DNA from: CAYSYM01 sp964435115
Lineage (GTDB): Bacteria; Chloroflexota; UBA6077; CF-72
Assembly (NCBI GenBank): GCA_964435115.1
Contig: CAYSYM010000006.1
Span: 1 to 64,000 of the forward strand
Length of the DNA stretch: 64,000 bases
Direction: 5' to 3'
In this document: positions 25,313 to 34,210 of the stretch, piece after piece
Position numbering within the stretch: the first letter of the stretch is position 1
Layout of the letters: each line of letters begins with the position of its first letter
Position numbers and translations under genes: made by a program
Notes under the pieces: generated by a model
What the model was told of the DNA's origin: nothing
The model's database searches: none
The model's input: only the letters and a program-made list of their open reading frames with translations

Positions 25313-27277
25313 TCAGTTGAACCCTCCGGAACCGCCCCCGCCGCCCCCGCCGCCGCCGAAGCCACCGCCGCTCCAGCCGCCGCTGCCGCCACCCTGGGCC
25401 ATGGCCTGGGAGGCCGCGTTCAGCAGGTCGGCGAGCGCGTCGCTCCAGCCTTGCGGATTTGGGACACCCGGCCCAGCCAGGCCACCCACGGCAGTGGGTG
25501 TATCCGCGCCCGCCGGCCGGTCGGGCCCACCCGGCCGGCCATGCCCGGCTGGCGCGCCCATCCACGGCCCGCCGTACCAGCCGCCGGGCAGGATGACGAC
25601 CCCGCCAGGAGTCTCGACGTGCCGCCCGTACCACGTGGGCGGTGGCGCGCCGACGGTCTCCAGCTTGTGGAGGAACGTCCGGTCGATGCCGAATGCCACC
25701 GCGTACGGCAGCTCGCGCTTCGCCTCAGCTCCCTGGCCGCCAGGGGCTGGCCGCTTGCTCTCGTCGGCCAGGTAGGCGCGGAAAGCGCGCCAGCGCGCGG
25801 CTTCCAGCGCTCCCTGGGGTGTGCGGCGGGGCATCACGCGCGCCAGCCAGAGCAGGCCGAGGCCAACCACCGCCAGCGCGGCCCCGGGGAGCCAGACCCG
25901 CGGCACCAGCGAGCCGAGCAGCAGAGTCATGGCGAGCGCGGCCAGGACGCCAAGTGCGACGACGAGCCAGCCCAGCGTCCGGTAGCGCCGCCGCGTCGCG
26001 TGGGGATCGCGGGCGAACAGCCCCTCTTCTGCCACCGCGCGGTGAAGCTGCTCCTGCAGGATCGGCACCGCGGTCGCGAACCGCTGCTTGGCTCCGGAGA
26101 GTAGGATCGTCTGCCCGACTGCCGCATCAGGCCCAAGGAGCGCGGCGAGCAGCGTCCGCTCGTAGCGGCGCAGCCCCGGGTCGTTCGGCGGCACCTCCAG
26201 CGTGAGGCGCACGTCCCGCGTCGAGCCCGCGAGCTGCGGGTTCACCTCGTCGACCAGTGTGACGACACCCCGTTGCGCCAGGTCCACCAGCGCCGCCACT
26301 GCGTCCTGCACGTCGGCCACCTCGTCCACGAGCGTCCCGGCGAGCGGCGCCGGCAGGTCTGAAGGCGGGCTATCCAGGCGCGGGGGGACGCGCCCGATAC
26401 CGGGGTCGCGCCCGGTCGAGTACCAGAGGAGGAGCAGGCCTGCTCCTCCGCCGGCGAGGATCGCCACGGCGAAGAAGAGCGAGAGGAAGCGGCCGATCGG
26501 CGCCACCGTCTGCTGCACCCAGTCCGCCCGGTCGGCAGCGGCCTGCCAGGGCGGCGGACCGGCGGTGATGGCGCCGGACGGGAACTGGACCCGCACCTCG
26601 ACGCCCTGGTTGGGCGGCAGGCGGTCCAGCACGAACCGGACCTGACCGCCACCCAGGACCTCGCCCGAGCCTGCCTGCGGGGCCGCCCCCGTCGCCTCAC
26701 CGGGCCTGATGCGGTAGAATGCCGTCCGAATAGCGTCCGGCGGCGCGTCCGTGGGCAGCCGGACGACGATCGTGCTCGACTGGACCTCCCCATTCCGGTC
26801 GGGATAGACCGCCCGCCACTGCAGCTGGTCGCCCGCGTCGTACAGGCGCACCGCCCCCCGCGCCACGTAGCGCAGGACGAACGTGCGCGAGGCGTTCGTC
26901 GTCTGAGGGAACCACCAGTCGACGCGCACGTCGCCGTCGACGAGCGACGTGTCGAAGGTATTCGGGCGGGACGAGCCGCGCGCGTACGCCACCTCGCGCC
27001 CATCCACGATCTCCGAGACGCTGACGTCGGTGATGCCCGTCGTCCGCGCCGTGGGGATCACGCGGTAGCCGCGCTGGAAGGTCCCCTGGAAGCGGATCTC
27101 CTGGGTCTCGGTCACGGCAATCGACCCGTCCGCCCGCACCTCGAGTGCGACGTCGTACCGGCTCCACGTCGTCGAGCGCTCCTCCACCTGCCCGGCCGCT
27201 GGCGCGGTGGCGGCGACGGCCAGCCCGACCAGGGCAAGGAGCGCCAGCAGCATGGCGACCAGTCGCGGGTAGCGCAT
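25313..27277 (-). CDS. DUF2207 membrane protein with Gly-rich tail
   Basis: A 654-residue protein with a signal peptide (about 1-30), an external beta-rich DUF2207 domain, a membrane segment near residue 290, and a cytoplasmic region with two further segments (near TLGWLVVALGVLAAL and LPGAALAVVGLGLL). It ends in an almost pure Gly/Ser tail, as is common in this family. The function of DUF2207 proteins is unknown. ATG 27277 is preceded by CATAAT and six bases, so the mRNA is probably leaderless. Confidence 0.85.
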   Translation of the reverse strand: MRYPRLVAMLLALLALVGLAVAATAPAAGQVEERSTTWSRYDVALEVRADGSIAVTETQEIRFQGTFQRGYRVIPTARTTGITDVSVSEIVDGREVAYARGSSRPNTFDTSLVDGDVRVDWWFPQTTNASRTFVLRYVARGAVRLYDAGDQLQWRAVYPDRNGEVQSSTIVVRLPTDAPPDAIRTAFYRIRPGEATGAAPQAGSGEVLGGGQVRFVLDRLPPNQGVEVRVQFPSGAITAGPPPWQAAADRADWVQQTVAPIGRFLSLFFAVAILAGGGAGLLLLWYSTGRDPGIGRVPPRLDSPPSDLPAPLAGTLVDEVADVQDAVAALVDLAQRGVVTLVDEVNPQLAGSTRDVRLTLEVPPNDPGLRRYERTLLAALLGPDAAVGQTILLSGAKQRFATAVPILQEQLHRAVAEEGLFARDPHATRRRYRTLGWLVVALGVLAALAMTLLLGSLVPRVWLPGAALAVVGLGLLWLARVMPRRTPQGALEAARWRAFRAYLADESKRPAPGGQGAEAKRELPYAVAFGIDRTFLHKLETVGAPPPTWYGRHVETPGGVVILPGGWYGGPWMGAPAGHGRPGGPDRPAGADTPTAVGGLAGPGVPNPQGWSDALADLLNAASQAMAQGGGSGGWSGGGFGGGGGGGGGSGGFN

Positions 27278-27283
27278 ACGTCC

Positions 27284-27289
27284 ATTATG
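27284..27289 (-). promoter_or_regulatory. -10 box of a predicted leaderless transcript (DUF2207 gene)
   Basis: CATAAT on the minus strand ends exactly six bases before ATG 27277. No ribosome site lies between them. Confidence 0.5.
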
Positions 27290-27390
27290 AACGCGACGAG
27301 CCACGCGTGCCGAGGTGGGCTCGGGCTCGCCCGGCGTAAGGGGCGTGCCAGGGACGGTGGGTGGCGTCGGCAGAGTAGATTGTCGGCGCC

Positions 27391-28221
27391 GTGTACGCCC
27401 TCCCACTCGCCGCGTTCTTCGTGCTGCTCGAGGCGGCCGCCGGCGGCGCCATCGCGCTGTTCCTCGTCCACCTGCGCGGTGAGGTCAGCCGTGGCTTCAC
27501 CCTGTTCACAGGCTGGCTCCTCGCCACCGTCGCCGGCCTCGCACTCTGGCTGCGGCTCGCCTTCCCTCCGGCCGCGCCGCTGGGCGACGACATCCGCCTC
27601 GCGCCGGTCGACGGGCTGTGGCTCGGCGCCGAGCGGGCGTTGGTCATCGCCTTCCTGGCACTGCTGGCCATCTACCTCCTCGCCCTCCAACGCGGGTCGC
27701 GGGAGATCGCAGCGGTGGTCGGGCCCGTGGTCCCGCTGCTGGGGCTCGCGTCGCTCTGGTCGGCCGCGCTGGTCCAGCCGAGCGCTCAGCTCGGCGGGCT
27801 GGGGACGCCGCTGGCGGTGCTCGCCGGCGGGGTCGCCCTTGGCGCCTCGCTCGTCGGGCTGTCCCTCGGCCACTGGTACCTCGTGGCGCCCACGCTCTCT
27901 GTCCAGCCGCTGCTGCGCGTTACCTTCGTGTGCCTGGGCGGGCTCGCCGCCCAGGCGCTGCTGCTTCCACTGCTCCTGGTGGCGCCTGGGACGGACGCCG
28001 CGCGCCTGGCGGCGGTGTGGGCTGAGTACAGCCTCTTCGGCGCGGTGCGCGTGGTCTTCGGACTGCTGGTAGCGATCGCCGTCGCGCTGATGGCGTGGCG
28101 CACGGCGCGGATCCGCTCGCTGGACTCCGCGACCGGCCTGCTCTACATCCTGGTGGCCGTCGTTCTGACCGGCGAGATCGCTGCGCGGACCCTCTTCTTC
28201 CTCACCGGGCTCGCCACGTAG
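27391..28221 (+). CDS. Polytopic membrane protein of unknown function
   Basis: This 276-residue protein is almost entirely hydrophobic, with about eight membrane segments. A conserved-looking block GHWYLVAPTLSVQPLLRVT and a second His-poor, Arg-ended region (WRTARIRSLDS) are the only notable features. It is not recognised. It resembles neither transporters nor NrfD/DmsC anchors clearly enough to name. The start is GTG 27391, with TAGATT nine bases before it. It stands alone between divergent DUF2207 and the PAC2 gene. Confidence 0.65.
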   Translation: MYALPLAAFFVLLEAAAGGAIALFLVHLRGEVSRGFTLFTGWLLATVAGLALWLRLAFPPAAPLGDDIRLAPVDGLWLGAERALVIAFLALLAIYLLALQRGSREIAAVVGPVVPLLGLASLWSAALVQPSAQLGGLGTPLAVLAGGVALGASLVGLSLGHWYLVAPTLSVQPLLRVTFVCLGGLAAQALLLPLLLVAPGTDAARLAAVWAEYSLFGAVRVVFGLLVAIAVALMAWRTARIRSLDSATGLLYILVAVVLTGEIAARTLFFLTGLAT

Positions 28222-28291
28222 GCGCGGCGCGCTCCCCCGCCCTGGCACGGATGCAGCGGGGCTGGTCGGCCCGGGACGGGCCCGCGCGGCC

Positions 28292-28297
28292 TATACT
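28292..28297 (+). promoter_or_regulatory. -10 box of a predicted leaderless transcript (PAC2 gene)
   Basis: TATACT, a near-consensus -10, ends six bases before GTG 28304. No -35 of the TTGACA type is present at the usual distance. Confidence 0.5.
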
Positions 28298-28303
28298 CGG
28301 GCT

Positions 28304-29284
28304 GTGCCGCGCCAGCCGGGCGTCGTTCGCTACGTGGTCGACCCTCGGGAGGTCGGACTGAGGCAGCCCGCCGCGCTAGCTGCGTTCGGCGGCTGGGTGG
28401 ATGCGGCCAGCGCCGGAACGGGGGCGGTCCGCTACCTGGTGAGCACCCTCGGCGCGCGCAAGCTGGCGGAGATCGAGCCGGAGGAGTTCTACAGCTTCAC
28501 CGACACGCGCCCGCTGACGAGCGTGGTCGCGCCGGGCGAACGCGCCGTCCAGTGGCCGCAGGGCGAGCTCTTCGCGGCTGCGCGGCCCGAGGCGGCCGGC
28601 GGGGACCTCCTGCTGTTCGTCGCTCCGGAGCCGAACCTGAAGTGGCGCGCCTTCGCCAGCGCCACGCTCGACGTGATGCAGCAGGCCGGCGCGCGCAGCC
28701 TCGTGAGCCTGGGCTCGATCTTCGGGCCCGTCCACCACCGGGCCAGGGTGCCGCTCACCGGCTGGGCCACGGACCCCGGCCTGCGTGAAGTGCTCCTCCG
28801 GTACCAGATTCCCTTCACCAACTACGAGGGTCCGACCGGCTTCGTGACGGTGCTGCTGGCCGAGGCCCGAGCACGCGGCCTGCCCGCCGCTGCTGTCCTG
28901 GCGTTCACGCCGAATTACATCCAGGGCGTTCCCAACCCGCGCGCCTCCCACGCCTTGCTGCAGGCGACGGCCAACGTGCTCGGCGTGGCGCTGCCGCTGG
29001 ACGAGCTGGAACGCACGGGCCGCGCCCTGGTGCGCCAGGTGGATCGGCTCCTCACCCAGCAGCCCGGGCTGCGCGAGCAGGTGGAGCGCGTGCTGGGCCT
29101 GAGCGGCGGCGCGGAGACTGCCGGGCACAACGAGGAGCCGCAGCAGCCAGCGGCCGCGGAGGCCGGCGGGGAGCCCACCATCGAGCTGCCCAGCCCCCAG
29201 GCCGTGGTGAGCGAGCTGGAAGAGTTCCTGCGGCAGCTTCGCGAGAAGGACCAGCGCGGTCCCGACTCGAGCCCGGCCGAGTAG
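28304..29284 (+). CDS. PAC2 family protein
   Basis: A 326-residue protein of the PAC2 family (proteasome-assembly-chaperone-2-like fold), found in archaea and in actinobacteria and related bacteria. The blocks LRQPAALAAFGGWVDAASAG, YLVSTLGARKLAEIEPEEFY and GFVTVLLAEARARGLPAA are typical. The C-terminal 60 residues are acidic and probably helical. Its biochemical role in bacteria is unknown. It starts at GTG 28304 and is followed after two bases by the acylase gene, so both are one transcript. Confidence 0.85.
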   Translation: MPRQPGVVRYVVDPREVGLRQPAALAAFGGWVDAASAGTGAVRYLVSTLGARKLAEIEPEEFYSFTDTRPLTSVVAPGERAVQWPQGELFAAARPEAAGGDLLLFVAPEPNLKWRAFASATLDVMQQAGARSLVSLGSIFGPVHHRARVPLTGWATDPGLREVLLRYQIPFTNYEGPTGFVTVLLAEARARGLPAAAVLAFTPNYIQGVPNPRASHALLQATANVLGVALPLDELERTGRALVRQVDRLLTQQPGLREQVERVLGLSGGAETAGHNEEPQQPAAAEAGGEPTIELPSPQAVVSELEEFLRQLREKDQRGPDSSPAE

Positions 29285-29286
29285 GG

Positions 29287-31707
29287 ATGTCGTTCCCGCT
29301 GGTGCACAGACTTGGGCTGGCTGCCGGCGCCACCGGTGCGCTCGGCGCCGGCGTGGTGCGCTACCTGCTCCAGCGGCCGCTCCCACAGGTGGATGGCGAG
29401 GTGCGGCTGCGCGGCCTCAACGGGCGGGTGGAGGTGATCCGGGATGCCTGGGGCATCCCGCACGTGAGCGCGCGCGACGAGCACGATGCGCTCTTCGCCC
29501 AGGGCTACTGCCACGCGCAGGACCGGTTCTGGCAGATGGACCTGAACCGGCGGCTGGCGTGCGGGCAGCTCGCCGAGGCCTTCGGCCAGGACGCCCTAGA
29601 TGTGGATCGTTTCATGCGACGGCTCGGGCTGCATCGGGCGGCCCGAGCCGAGCTGGATGCGCTCGACGCCGAGACGCACGCGCTGCTGCTCGCCTACACC
29701 GCCGGGGTGAACGCCTGGTTGGCGGACGCGCTCGCGGCCGGCAAACAGCCGATCGAGTACCGCCTGGCCCGGTTCGATCCTCGCCCGTGGGACCCGGTCG
29801 ACTCGCTGGCGTTCGGGCGCTACTTCGCCTTCACGCAGTCACCCAACTGGGAGAGCGAGCTGGCGCGGTCGGTGCTGATCGCCCGCCTGGGTTACGCCGC
29901 GGCGGCCGCGCTCGAGCCCGACGTGTGGCAGCCAGACGGCACCGCCGTGCCGCGCCTGGAAGACTGGGGGCCGGCGGCCCCGCCGCCACGGGAAGAAGAG
30001 CTGCCAGTCCGGCTGCCGGCTGCGCCAGCCGGGAGCAACGGCTGGGTGGCGAGCGGCGCCCGCTCGACCACCGGCCGCCCGCTCCTCGCCTACGACCCGC
30101 ACTTCTTCTACTCGGGCCTACCCACCGTCTTCTACGAGGTCCACCTGGTGGGTGGCGGCGACCTGAACGTGGCTGGCGCGAGCATCCCGGGCATCCCGGG
30201 GGTCGGGGTGGGCCACAACCGGCACCTCGCCTGGGGCTTCACGGTCAGCTTCGCCGACACCCAGGACTTCTTCGTGGAGCGGCTGGCTCCGGGCGATCCC
30301 TGGCGGACGGAGTTCGCGGGACGCTGGGAGCAGGGCGTGCTGCACCATGAGACGATCCGGGTGCGCGGCCGCGCTCGACCGTGGATCGAAGAGGTGCTCG
30401 TCACCCCGCGCCACGGCCCGCTGCTCACGCCAACGCCGCTCCTGCCTGACGAACACCGCCCCCTGGCCCTCAAGTCGATGGCCCTCGAGTCGCCGGAGAC
30501 GCTCGCGCCGCTGCTGGCGCTGAACCGCGCCCGTGACCTGGACGAGTTCCGCGCCGCGCTCAGCCGCTGGGAGACGCCGTCATTCGACACGATCTACGCC
30601 GATGTGGACGGCAACGTGGGCCATCAGGTGATCGGCCGGGTGCCCGTCCGCGCCCGCGGGGAAGGACTCGTGCCGTCGCCCGGGTGGACGGGCGAGTGGG
30701 AGTGGACGGGCGTCGTGCCCTTCGAGGAGCTGCCGGCTGACTTCAACCCGCCCGACGGACTGTGGGCCACGGCCAACCACGACCTCGGCAAGCGCAGCCG
30801 CCACTTCTTCGGCCGCGAGCACGACACGCCGGCCCGGTACCGCCGCATTCGGGAGGTGCTGGAGTCGAAAGAGCGCCATTCGGCGCTCGATTTCGGCACG
30901 CTCCAGGCCGACGAGGTGAGTGCGCCGGCGCGACGGGTCGCCGCCTTGCTCGCGCGACACCTGCGCCCATCGAACGCGCTCGAAGCGCGCGCGGCCGAGG
31001 CGCTGCGCCGCTGGGACGGCCGGGTGAGCGCGGACTCGCCGGCCGCCAGCATCTACCACGCGTTCCGCGAGGCGCTGCGCGCCGCTCGCTACGCCGAGCT
31101 GCCCGGCGAGATTGTCCCCGTGCTCCGCGGCGAGGGGCCGAACAGCGTACTGGCGCCGATCAGCTCGTACTACCGCCGTGAGGCGATCCGGGTCGAGGCC
31201 TGCGTCGAGGAGTGGGCGGCGGCACGCGCGAGCGGCGGCGCCGACGAAGTGGCGTCACACGCCGTGGACCGGGCATTCGCGGCCGCGGTGGGGCGGCTGA
31301 AGCGGCGGCTTGGCACCCGCGTCGAGGGGTGGGTGTGGGGACGCCTCCACACGCTGGCGTTCAAGCACGCGCTGTCGGTGCGGAAGCCGCTGGGCTTGCT
31401 GTTCGACGTGGGGCCGTTCCCGCGCGGGGGCGACCTGGAGACGGTGCGGGCGGGCGGGCCGCAGCCCGGGAGGTTCGAGGACGGCTTCGTCTCCGGCTAC
31501 CGGCTGATCGCCGATTGCGCTGATTGGGACGCCACTCTGTCGAGCGTCCCTGGCGGCCAGAGCGGGCACCGCGGGAGCCCGCACTACGCGGACCAGGTGG
31601 ACGCCTGGCGCCGGGTGGCATACCACCCGCTGGCCTTCTCGCGCCCGGCGGTCCTCCGCCATGCCCGACACACACTGTGGCTTCAGCCCGACGGCGGAGC
31701 GCCGTAG
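29287..31707 (+). CDS. Penicillin acylase family N-terminal nucleophile hydrolase
   Basis: This 806-residue precursor is of the penicillin/acyl-homoserine-lactone acylase family. After an N-terminal hydrophobic stretch, the alpha chain has WGIPHVSARDEHDALFAQGY and AQDRFWQMDLNRRL. The autocatalytic cut would be before Ser250 in GSNGWVASGARS, which becomes the nucleophile of the beta chain. The length suits the family. Substrates could be beta-lactams, quorum-sensing lactones or other N-acyl compounds. The first 30 residues look more like a membrane anchor than a cleavable signal. Confidence 0.9.
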   Translation: MSFPLVHRLGLAAGATGALGAGVVRYLLQRPLPQVDGEVRLRGLNGRVEVIRDAWGIPHVSARDEHDALFAQGYCHAQDRFWQMDLNRRLACGQLAEAFGQDALDVDRFMRRLGLHRAARAELDALDAETHALLLAYTAGVNAWLADALAAGKQPIEYRLARFDPRPWDPVDSLAFGRYFAFTQSPNWESELARSVLIARLGYAAAAALEPDVWQPDGTAVPRLEDWGPAAPPPREEELPVRLPAAPAGSNGWVASGARSTTGRPLLAYDPHFFYSGLPTVFYEVHLVGGGDLNVAGASIPGIPGVGVGHNRHLAWGFTVSFADTQDFFVERLAPGDPWRTEFAGRWEQGVLHHETIRVRGRARPWIEEVLVTPRHGPLLTPTPLLPDEHRPLALKSMALESPETLAPLLALNRARDLDEFRAALSRWETPSFDTIYADVDGNVGHQVIGRVPVRARGEGLVPSPGWTGEWEWTGVVPFEELPADFNPPDGLWATANHDLGKRSRHFFGREHDTPARYRRIREVLESKERHSALDFGTLQADEVSAPARRVAALLARHLRPSNALEARAAEALRRWDGRVSADSPAASIYHAFREALRAARYAELPGEIVPVLRGEGPNSVLAPISSYYRREAIRVEACVEEWAAARASGGADEVASHAVDRAFAAAVGRLKRRLGTRVEGWVWGRLHTLAFKHALSVRKPLGLLFDVGPFPRGGDLETVRAGGPQPGRFEDGFVSGYRLIADCADWDATLSSVPGGQSGHRGSPHYADQVDAWRRVAYHPLAFSRPAVLRHARHTLWLQPDGGAP

Positions 31708-31809
31708 GCACCACGCGGCGGCGAGAAGGCGCCCTCGGCGCTCACGCCTGAGAACAGCCACCTCGCGCCTGGGATCGCGCAAGACCGCGCCTGGCGGGTC
31801 CGCCCCGCG

Positions 31810-31823
31810 TCACAGGCCTGTGA
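31810..31823. promoter_or_regulatory. 14-base perfect palindrome upstream of the methyltransferase
   Basis: TCACAGGCCTGTGA is a perfect palindrome about 24 bases upstream of the -35 of the methyltransferase promoter. It could be an operator. It has the TCACA/TGTGA half-sites of CRP-like sites but in the opposite order. Confidence 0.3.
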
Positions 31824-31846
31824 GCCGCCCTTGATGCCGCTGTTAC

Positions 31847-31874
31847 TTGAGCGCCGGATCCCGGCGGCCACAAT
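31847..31874 (+). promoter_or_regulatory. Promoter of the DNA methyltransferase gene
   Basis: TTGAGC (31847-31852), 16 bases, then CACAAT (31869-31874), then exactly six bases and GTG 31881. This is the only one of the six-base-spaced -10 boxes here that also has a recognisable -35. Confidence 0.5.
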
Positions 31875-31880
31875 GCCGGC

Positions 31881-32801
31881 GTGCTCGCCTCAATCCACCG
31901 CGACCATCTGCAACTGGCGCCGCGGCCGCTGCCGGGCCTCCGTCCACAGCCAGTCGCGCCCGCTGACGTCGATCGACCACTCCGCGGGGGCGTGCCGGAG
32001 CCCGTGTACGTGGACGCCCGGTCCACCGTCCTGCGCGGCGACTGCGCCCTGCTACCAGCGGTGCTCGCGGCCGGGTCGGTCGACCTCATGATCACCTCGC
32101 CCCCGTACGGCCTCGGGGTTGACTACGGCCAGGCGGGCTACGCCGACGACCAGCCCTACCGGGACTACCTGGCGTGGGTGCGAGGCTGGGCGAGCGCGCT
32201 GCTCCAGATCAGCGCCGAAGGCGGGCGAGCGTGCGTCAACGTCCCACTCGACTCGAACAAGGGCGGCAAGCGCGCGGTCTACGCGGACTACCTGCGCGTC
32301 TTCCAGGAGGTGGGCTGGACGTACCAGACGACGATCGTCTGGAATGAGCAGAACATCAGCCGGCGCACCGCCTGGGGCTCGTGGCTCTCGCCCTCGGCGC
32401 CGTTCGTCACGGCGCCCGTGGAGATGATCGCCGTGTTCTACAAGGGCGTGTTCCGCCGGCCGGCCACGGGCGGGCGCCGAGGCGACATCACCCGTGATGA
32501 GTTCCTGGCGTGGACTCTGGGGATGTGGACCTTCCCGGGCGCGAATGCGCGTCGGGTGGGGCACCCGGCGCCCTTTCCCGAAGAGCTGCCCCGGCGCCTC
32601 ATCAAGCTGTACAGCTACCCGGACGACCTGGTGCTGGACCCGTTCCTCGGCTCTGGCACCACCGTCGCCGCCGCGCGCCGGCTGGGCCGGCGGGGGGTTG
32701 GCGTAGAGATCAACCCTGCGTTCTGCGGGCTGGCCGTCCGCACCATCGTCGCCGCCGGCCCGGCGGAGCCGCCCGCCGCCACGCTCGCGGCTGCCAGCTA
32801 A
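31881..32801 (+). CDS. Orphan DNA methyltransferase (N4-cytosine / N6-adenine, beta class)
   Basis: This 306-residue methyltransferase carries the catalytic motif TSPPYG (residues 72-77) before the AdoMet-binding motif DPFLGSGTTVAAARRLGRRG near the C-terminus, the order of the beta class. The TSPPY form occurs in both N4-cytosine and N6-adenine enzymes. The target-recognition part between them is short. No restriction endonuclease gene is adjacent, so it is probably a solitary, regulatory-type enzyme. The start is GTG 31881, but a later GTG near residue 38 is possible. The last four bases overlap the convergent neighbour. Confidence 0.9.
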   Translation: MLASIHRDHLQLAPRPLPGLRPQPVAPADVDRPLRGGVPEPVYVDARSTVLRGDCALLPAVLAAGSVDLMITSPPYGLGVDYGQAGYADDQPYRDYLAWVRGWASALLQISAEGGRACVNVPLDSNKGGKRAVYADYLRVFQEVGWTYQTTIVWNEQNISRRTAWGSWLSPSAPFVTAPVEMIAVFYKGVFRRPATGGRRGDITRDEFLAWTLGMWTFPGANARRVGHPAPFPEELPRRLIKLYSYPDDLVLDPFLGSGTTVAAARRLGRRGVGVEINPAFCGLAVRTIVAAGPAEPPAATLAAAS

Positions 32802-33400
32802 CGCGCGCCGGGATCCGGGCGCATCTCCAGCCTGCCGAGCTCGATCAGACTCTCCAGGTCTTCGAGAGCATCAGGCAGGTTCGCCTGCACCACGCGCCGC
32901 GTCGCCCGGAGCACCTCTTCATCGGCGAGGCCAAGCATGCGGCTCAGGTCGCCCCCGTCCACGCCGCGCCCCGCATCGAGCTTCATCAACACGAGGTAAG
33001 GCAGTGCGATGATCGGGAGCCCTTGCCGATCGACATTCGGGTGCCTCACCGCATCGAGCGCCCAGGCCGACCCGGACACGAGCACGTCGGCTTCGCGCCC
33101 GTCGGCCAGGCGCCAGGCGAACCCTCGGGTGCCCAGCGCACCCCCCATCGTGAGCGGGCCCAGACGCTCGGCGCCGGCCGCCAGCAGCGCCCGCTCGACA
33201 GCCGGGTACGTGGGTGCCGTCACCAGGATGTGCACGTCATCCGTCTGCCGGGCCGGCATGTACGCACCTGTAGCCACCCCGCCCACTACCACGTAGGGCA
33301 GGCCTGCCAGGATGCTCGCCAGCCCGGGCACGGCGATGGTTCTCCGCGAGCGTAGGAACGCGGGGCTCGAGCCGCTGCCTGGCTGGAGCCGGCGGCGCAT
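32798..33400 (-). CDS. Nucleotidyltransferase-fold protein (AbiEii/DUF6036-like)
   Basis: A 200-residue protein with the nucleotidyltransferase N-terminus YVVVGGVATGAYM followed by RQTDDVHILV. The metal-binding pair, usually DxD, reads DVH here, so the second Asp is His and activity may be lost or altered. Later blocks (ADVLVSG, LPYLVLMKLDAGRGVDGGDL) fit the DUF6036/AbiEii group, which includes toxin-antitoxin members. No partner gene is adjacent. ATG 33400 is chosen; the longer frame upstream is a shadow of the next gene. Confidence 0.65.
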   Translation of the reverse strand: MRRRLQPGSGSSPAFLRSRRTIAVPGLASILAGLPYVVVGGVATGAYMPARQTDDVHILVTAPTYPAVERALLAAGAERLGPLTMGGALGTRGFAWRLADGREADVLVSGSAWALDAVRHPNVDRQGLPIIALPYLVLMKLDAGRGVDGGDLSRMLGLADEEVLRATRRVVQANLPDALEDLESLIELGRLEMRPDPGAR

Positions 33401-33498
33401 GACGGCGATGTACGCCGTACGCCGGGCCGCCTCACGGCTCACGGGTTCCCGGCCGCCGCGCTGACCGCACACACGCTCTCCCGCGCCCGCGACCGATT

Positions 33499-34167
33499 CT
33501 ACGGCGGAGGTGGCGCGAGCGAGCGGCCGGCCTCGTCGGGCAGCGGGAGCGCCGCCCGGCAGTGGTCGCACCAGCCCTGCCAGCCGCCGGCCGGGATCCG
33601 GCGCACCGCCAGGCGCCGCGCGCAGCGGCACACCCAGCCCTGGATCCGCGCCGGGTTCCCGTACACCAGGGCATGGTCCGGCACGTCGCGCGTGACCACT
33701 GCGCCCGCGCCGACCAGGGCCCACCGCCCGATCGTGACCCCGGTGACGACGACCGCGCCGGCGCCGATCGACGCGCCGGTCCGCAGCAGCGTCCTCCCCA
33801 TCTGCCAGTCCGCGGCCGACTTCAGCGAGCCGTCCGGGTTCACGGCGCGAGGGAAGGGGTCGTTGGTGATGCACGCCCGGGGCCCCACGAACACCCCGTC
33901 CTCGAGCTCGACGCCCTCGTACAGCAGCGCCTGGTTCTGCACCTTGCAGTTCGCCCCCAGCCGCACGCCCGCCCCCACGTAGACGCCGGCGCCGACGACG
34001 CACCGCGGACCGAGCAGCGCGTCTTCGCGCACGTGCGCCAGGCGCCACACTCTGCAGCCAGGGCCGAGACGGGCTGTCGCGGCGACCTCGGCCGTCGGGT
34101 GGACGAAGGTCGCCGCGGGCTCCGGGGTCACGATCGCGCTCCCAGCATAGGGTTCCGCCACGGTCAC
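33499..34167 (-). CDS. Left-handed beta-helix acyltransferase (hexapeptide repeats)
   Basis: This 222-residue protein is built from hexapeptide repeats ([40 protein letters not shown]), as in WbbJ- or WlbB-type sugar N-acetyltransferases. The block [17 protein letters not shown] is typical of UDP-sugar 3-N-acetyltransferases. The C-terminus adds two Cys pairs (CRCARR and CDHCRA) that may bind zinc, which is unusual. The start is GTG 34167. It is probably used in surface polysaccharide synthesis; the divergent neighbour is a cell-wall synthase. Confidence 0.85.
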   Translation of the reverse strand: MTVAEPYAGSAIVTPEPAATFVHPTAEVAATARLGPGCRVWRLAHVREDALLGPRCVVGAGVYVGAGVRLGANCKVQNQALLYEGVELEDGVFVGPRACITNDPFPRAVNPDGSLKSAADWQMGRTLLRTGASIGAGAVVVTGVTIGRWALVGAGAVVTRDVPDHALVYGNPARIQGWVCRCARRLAVRRIPAGGWQGWCDHCRAALPLPDEAGRSLAPPPP

Positions 34168-34210
34168 TCCCTAGAATCAGCCCGGCGGACACCGGTCCGC
34201 CTCCAGATGT

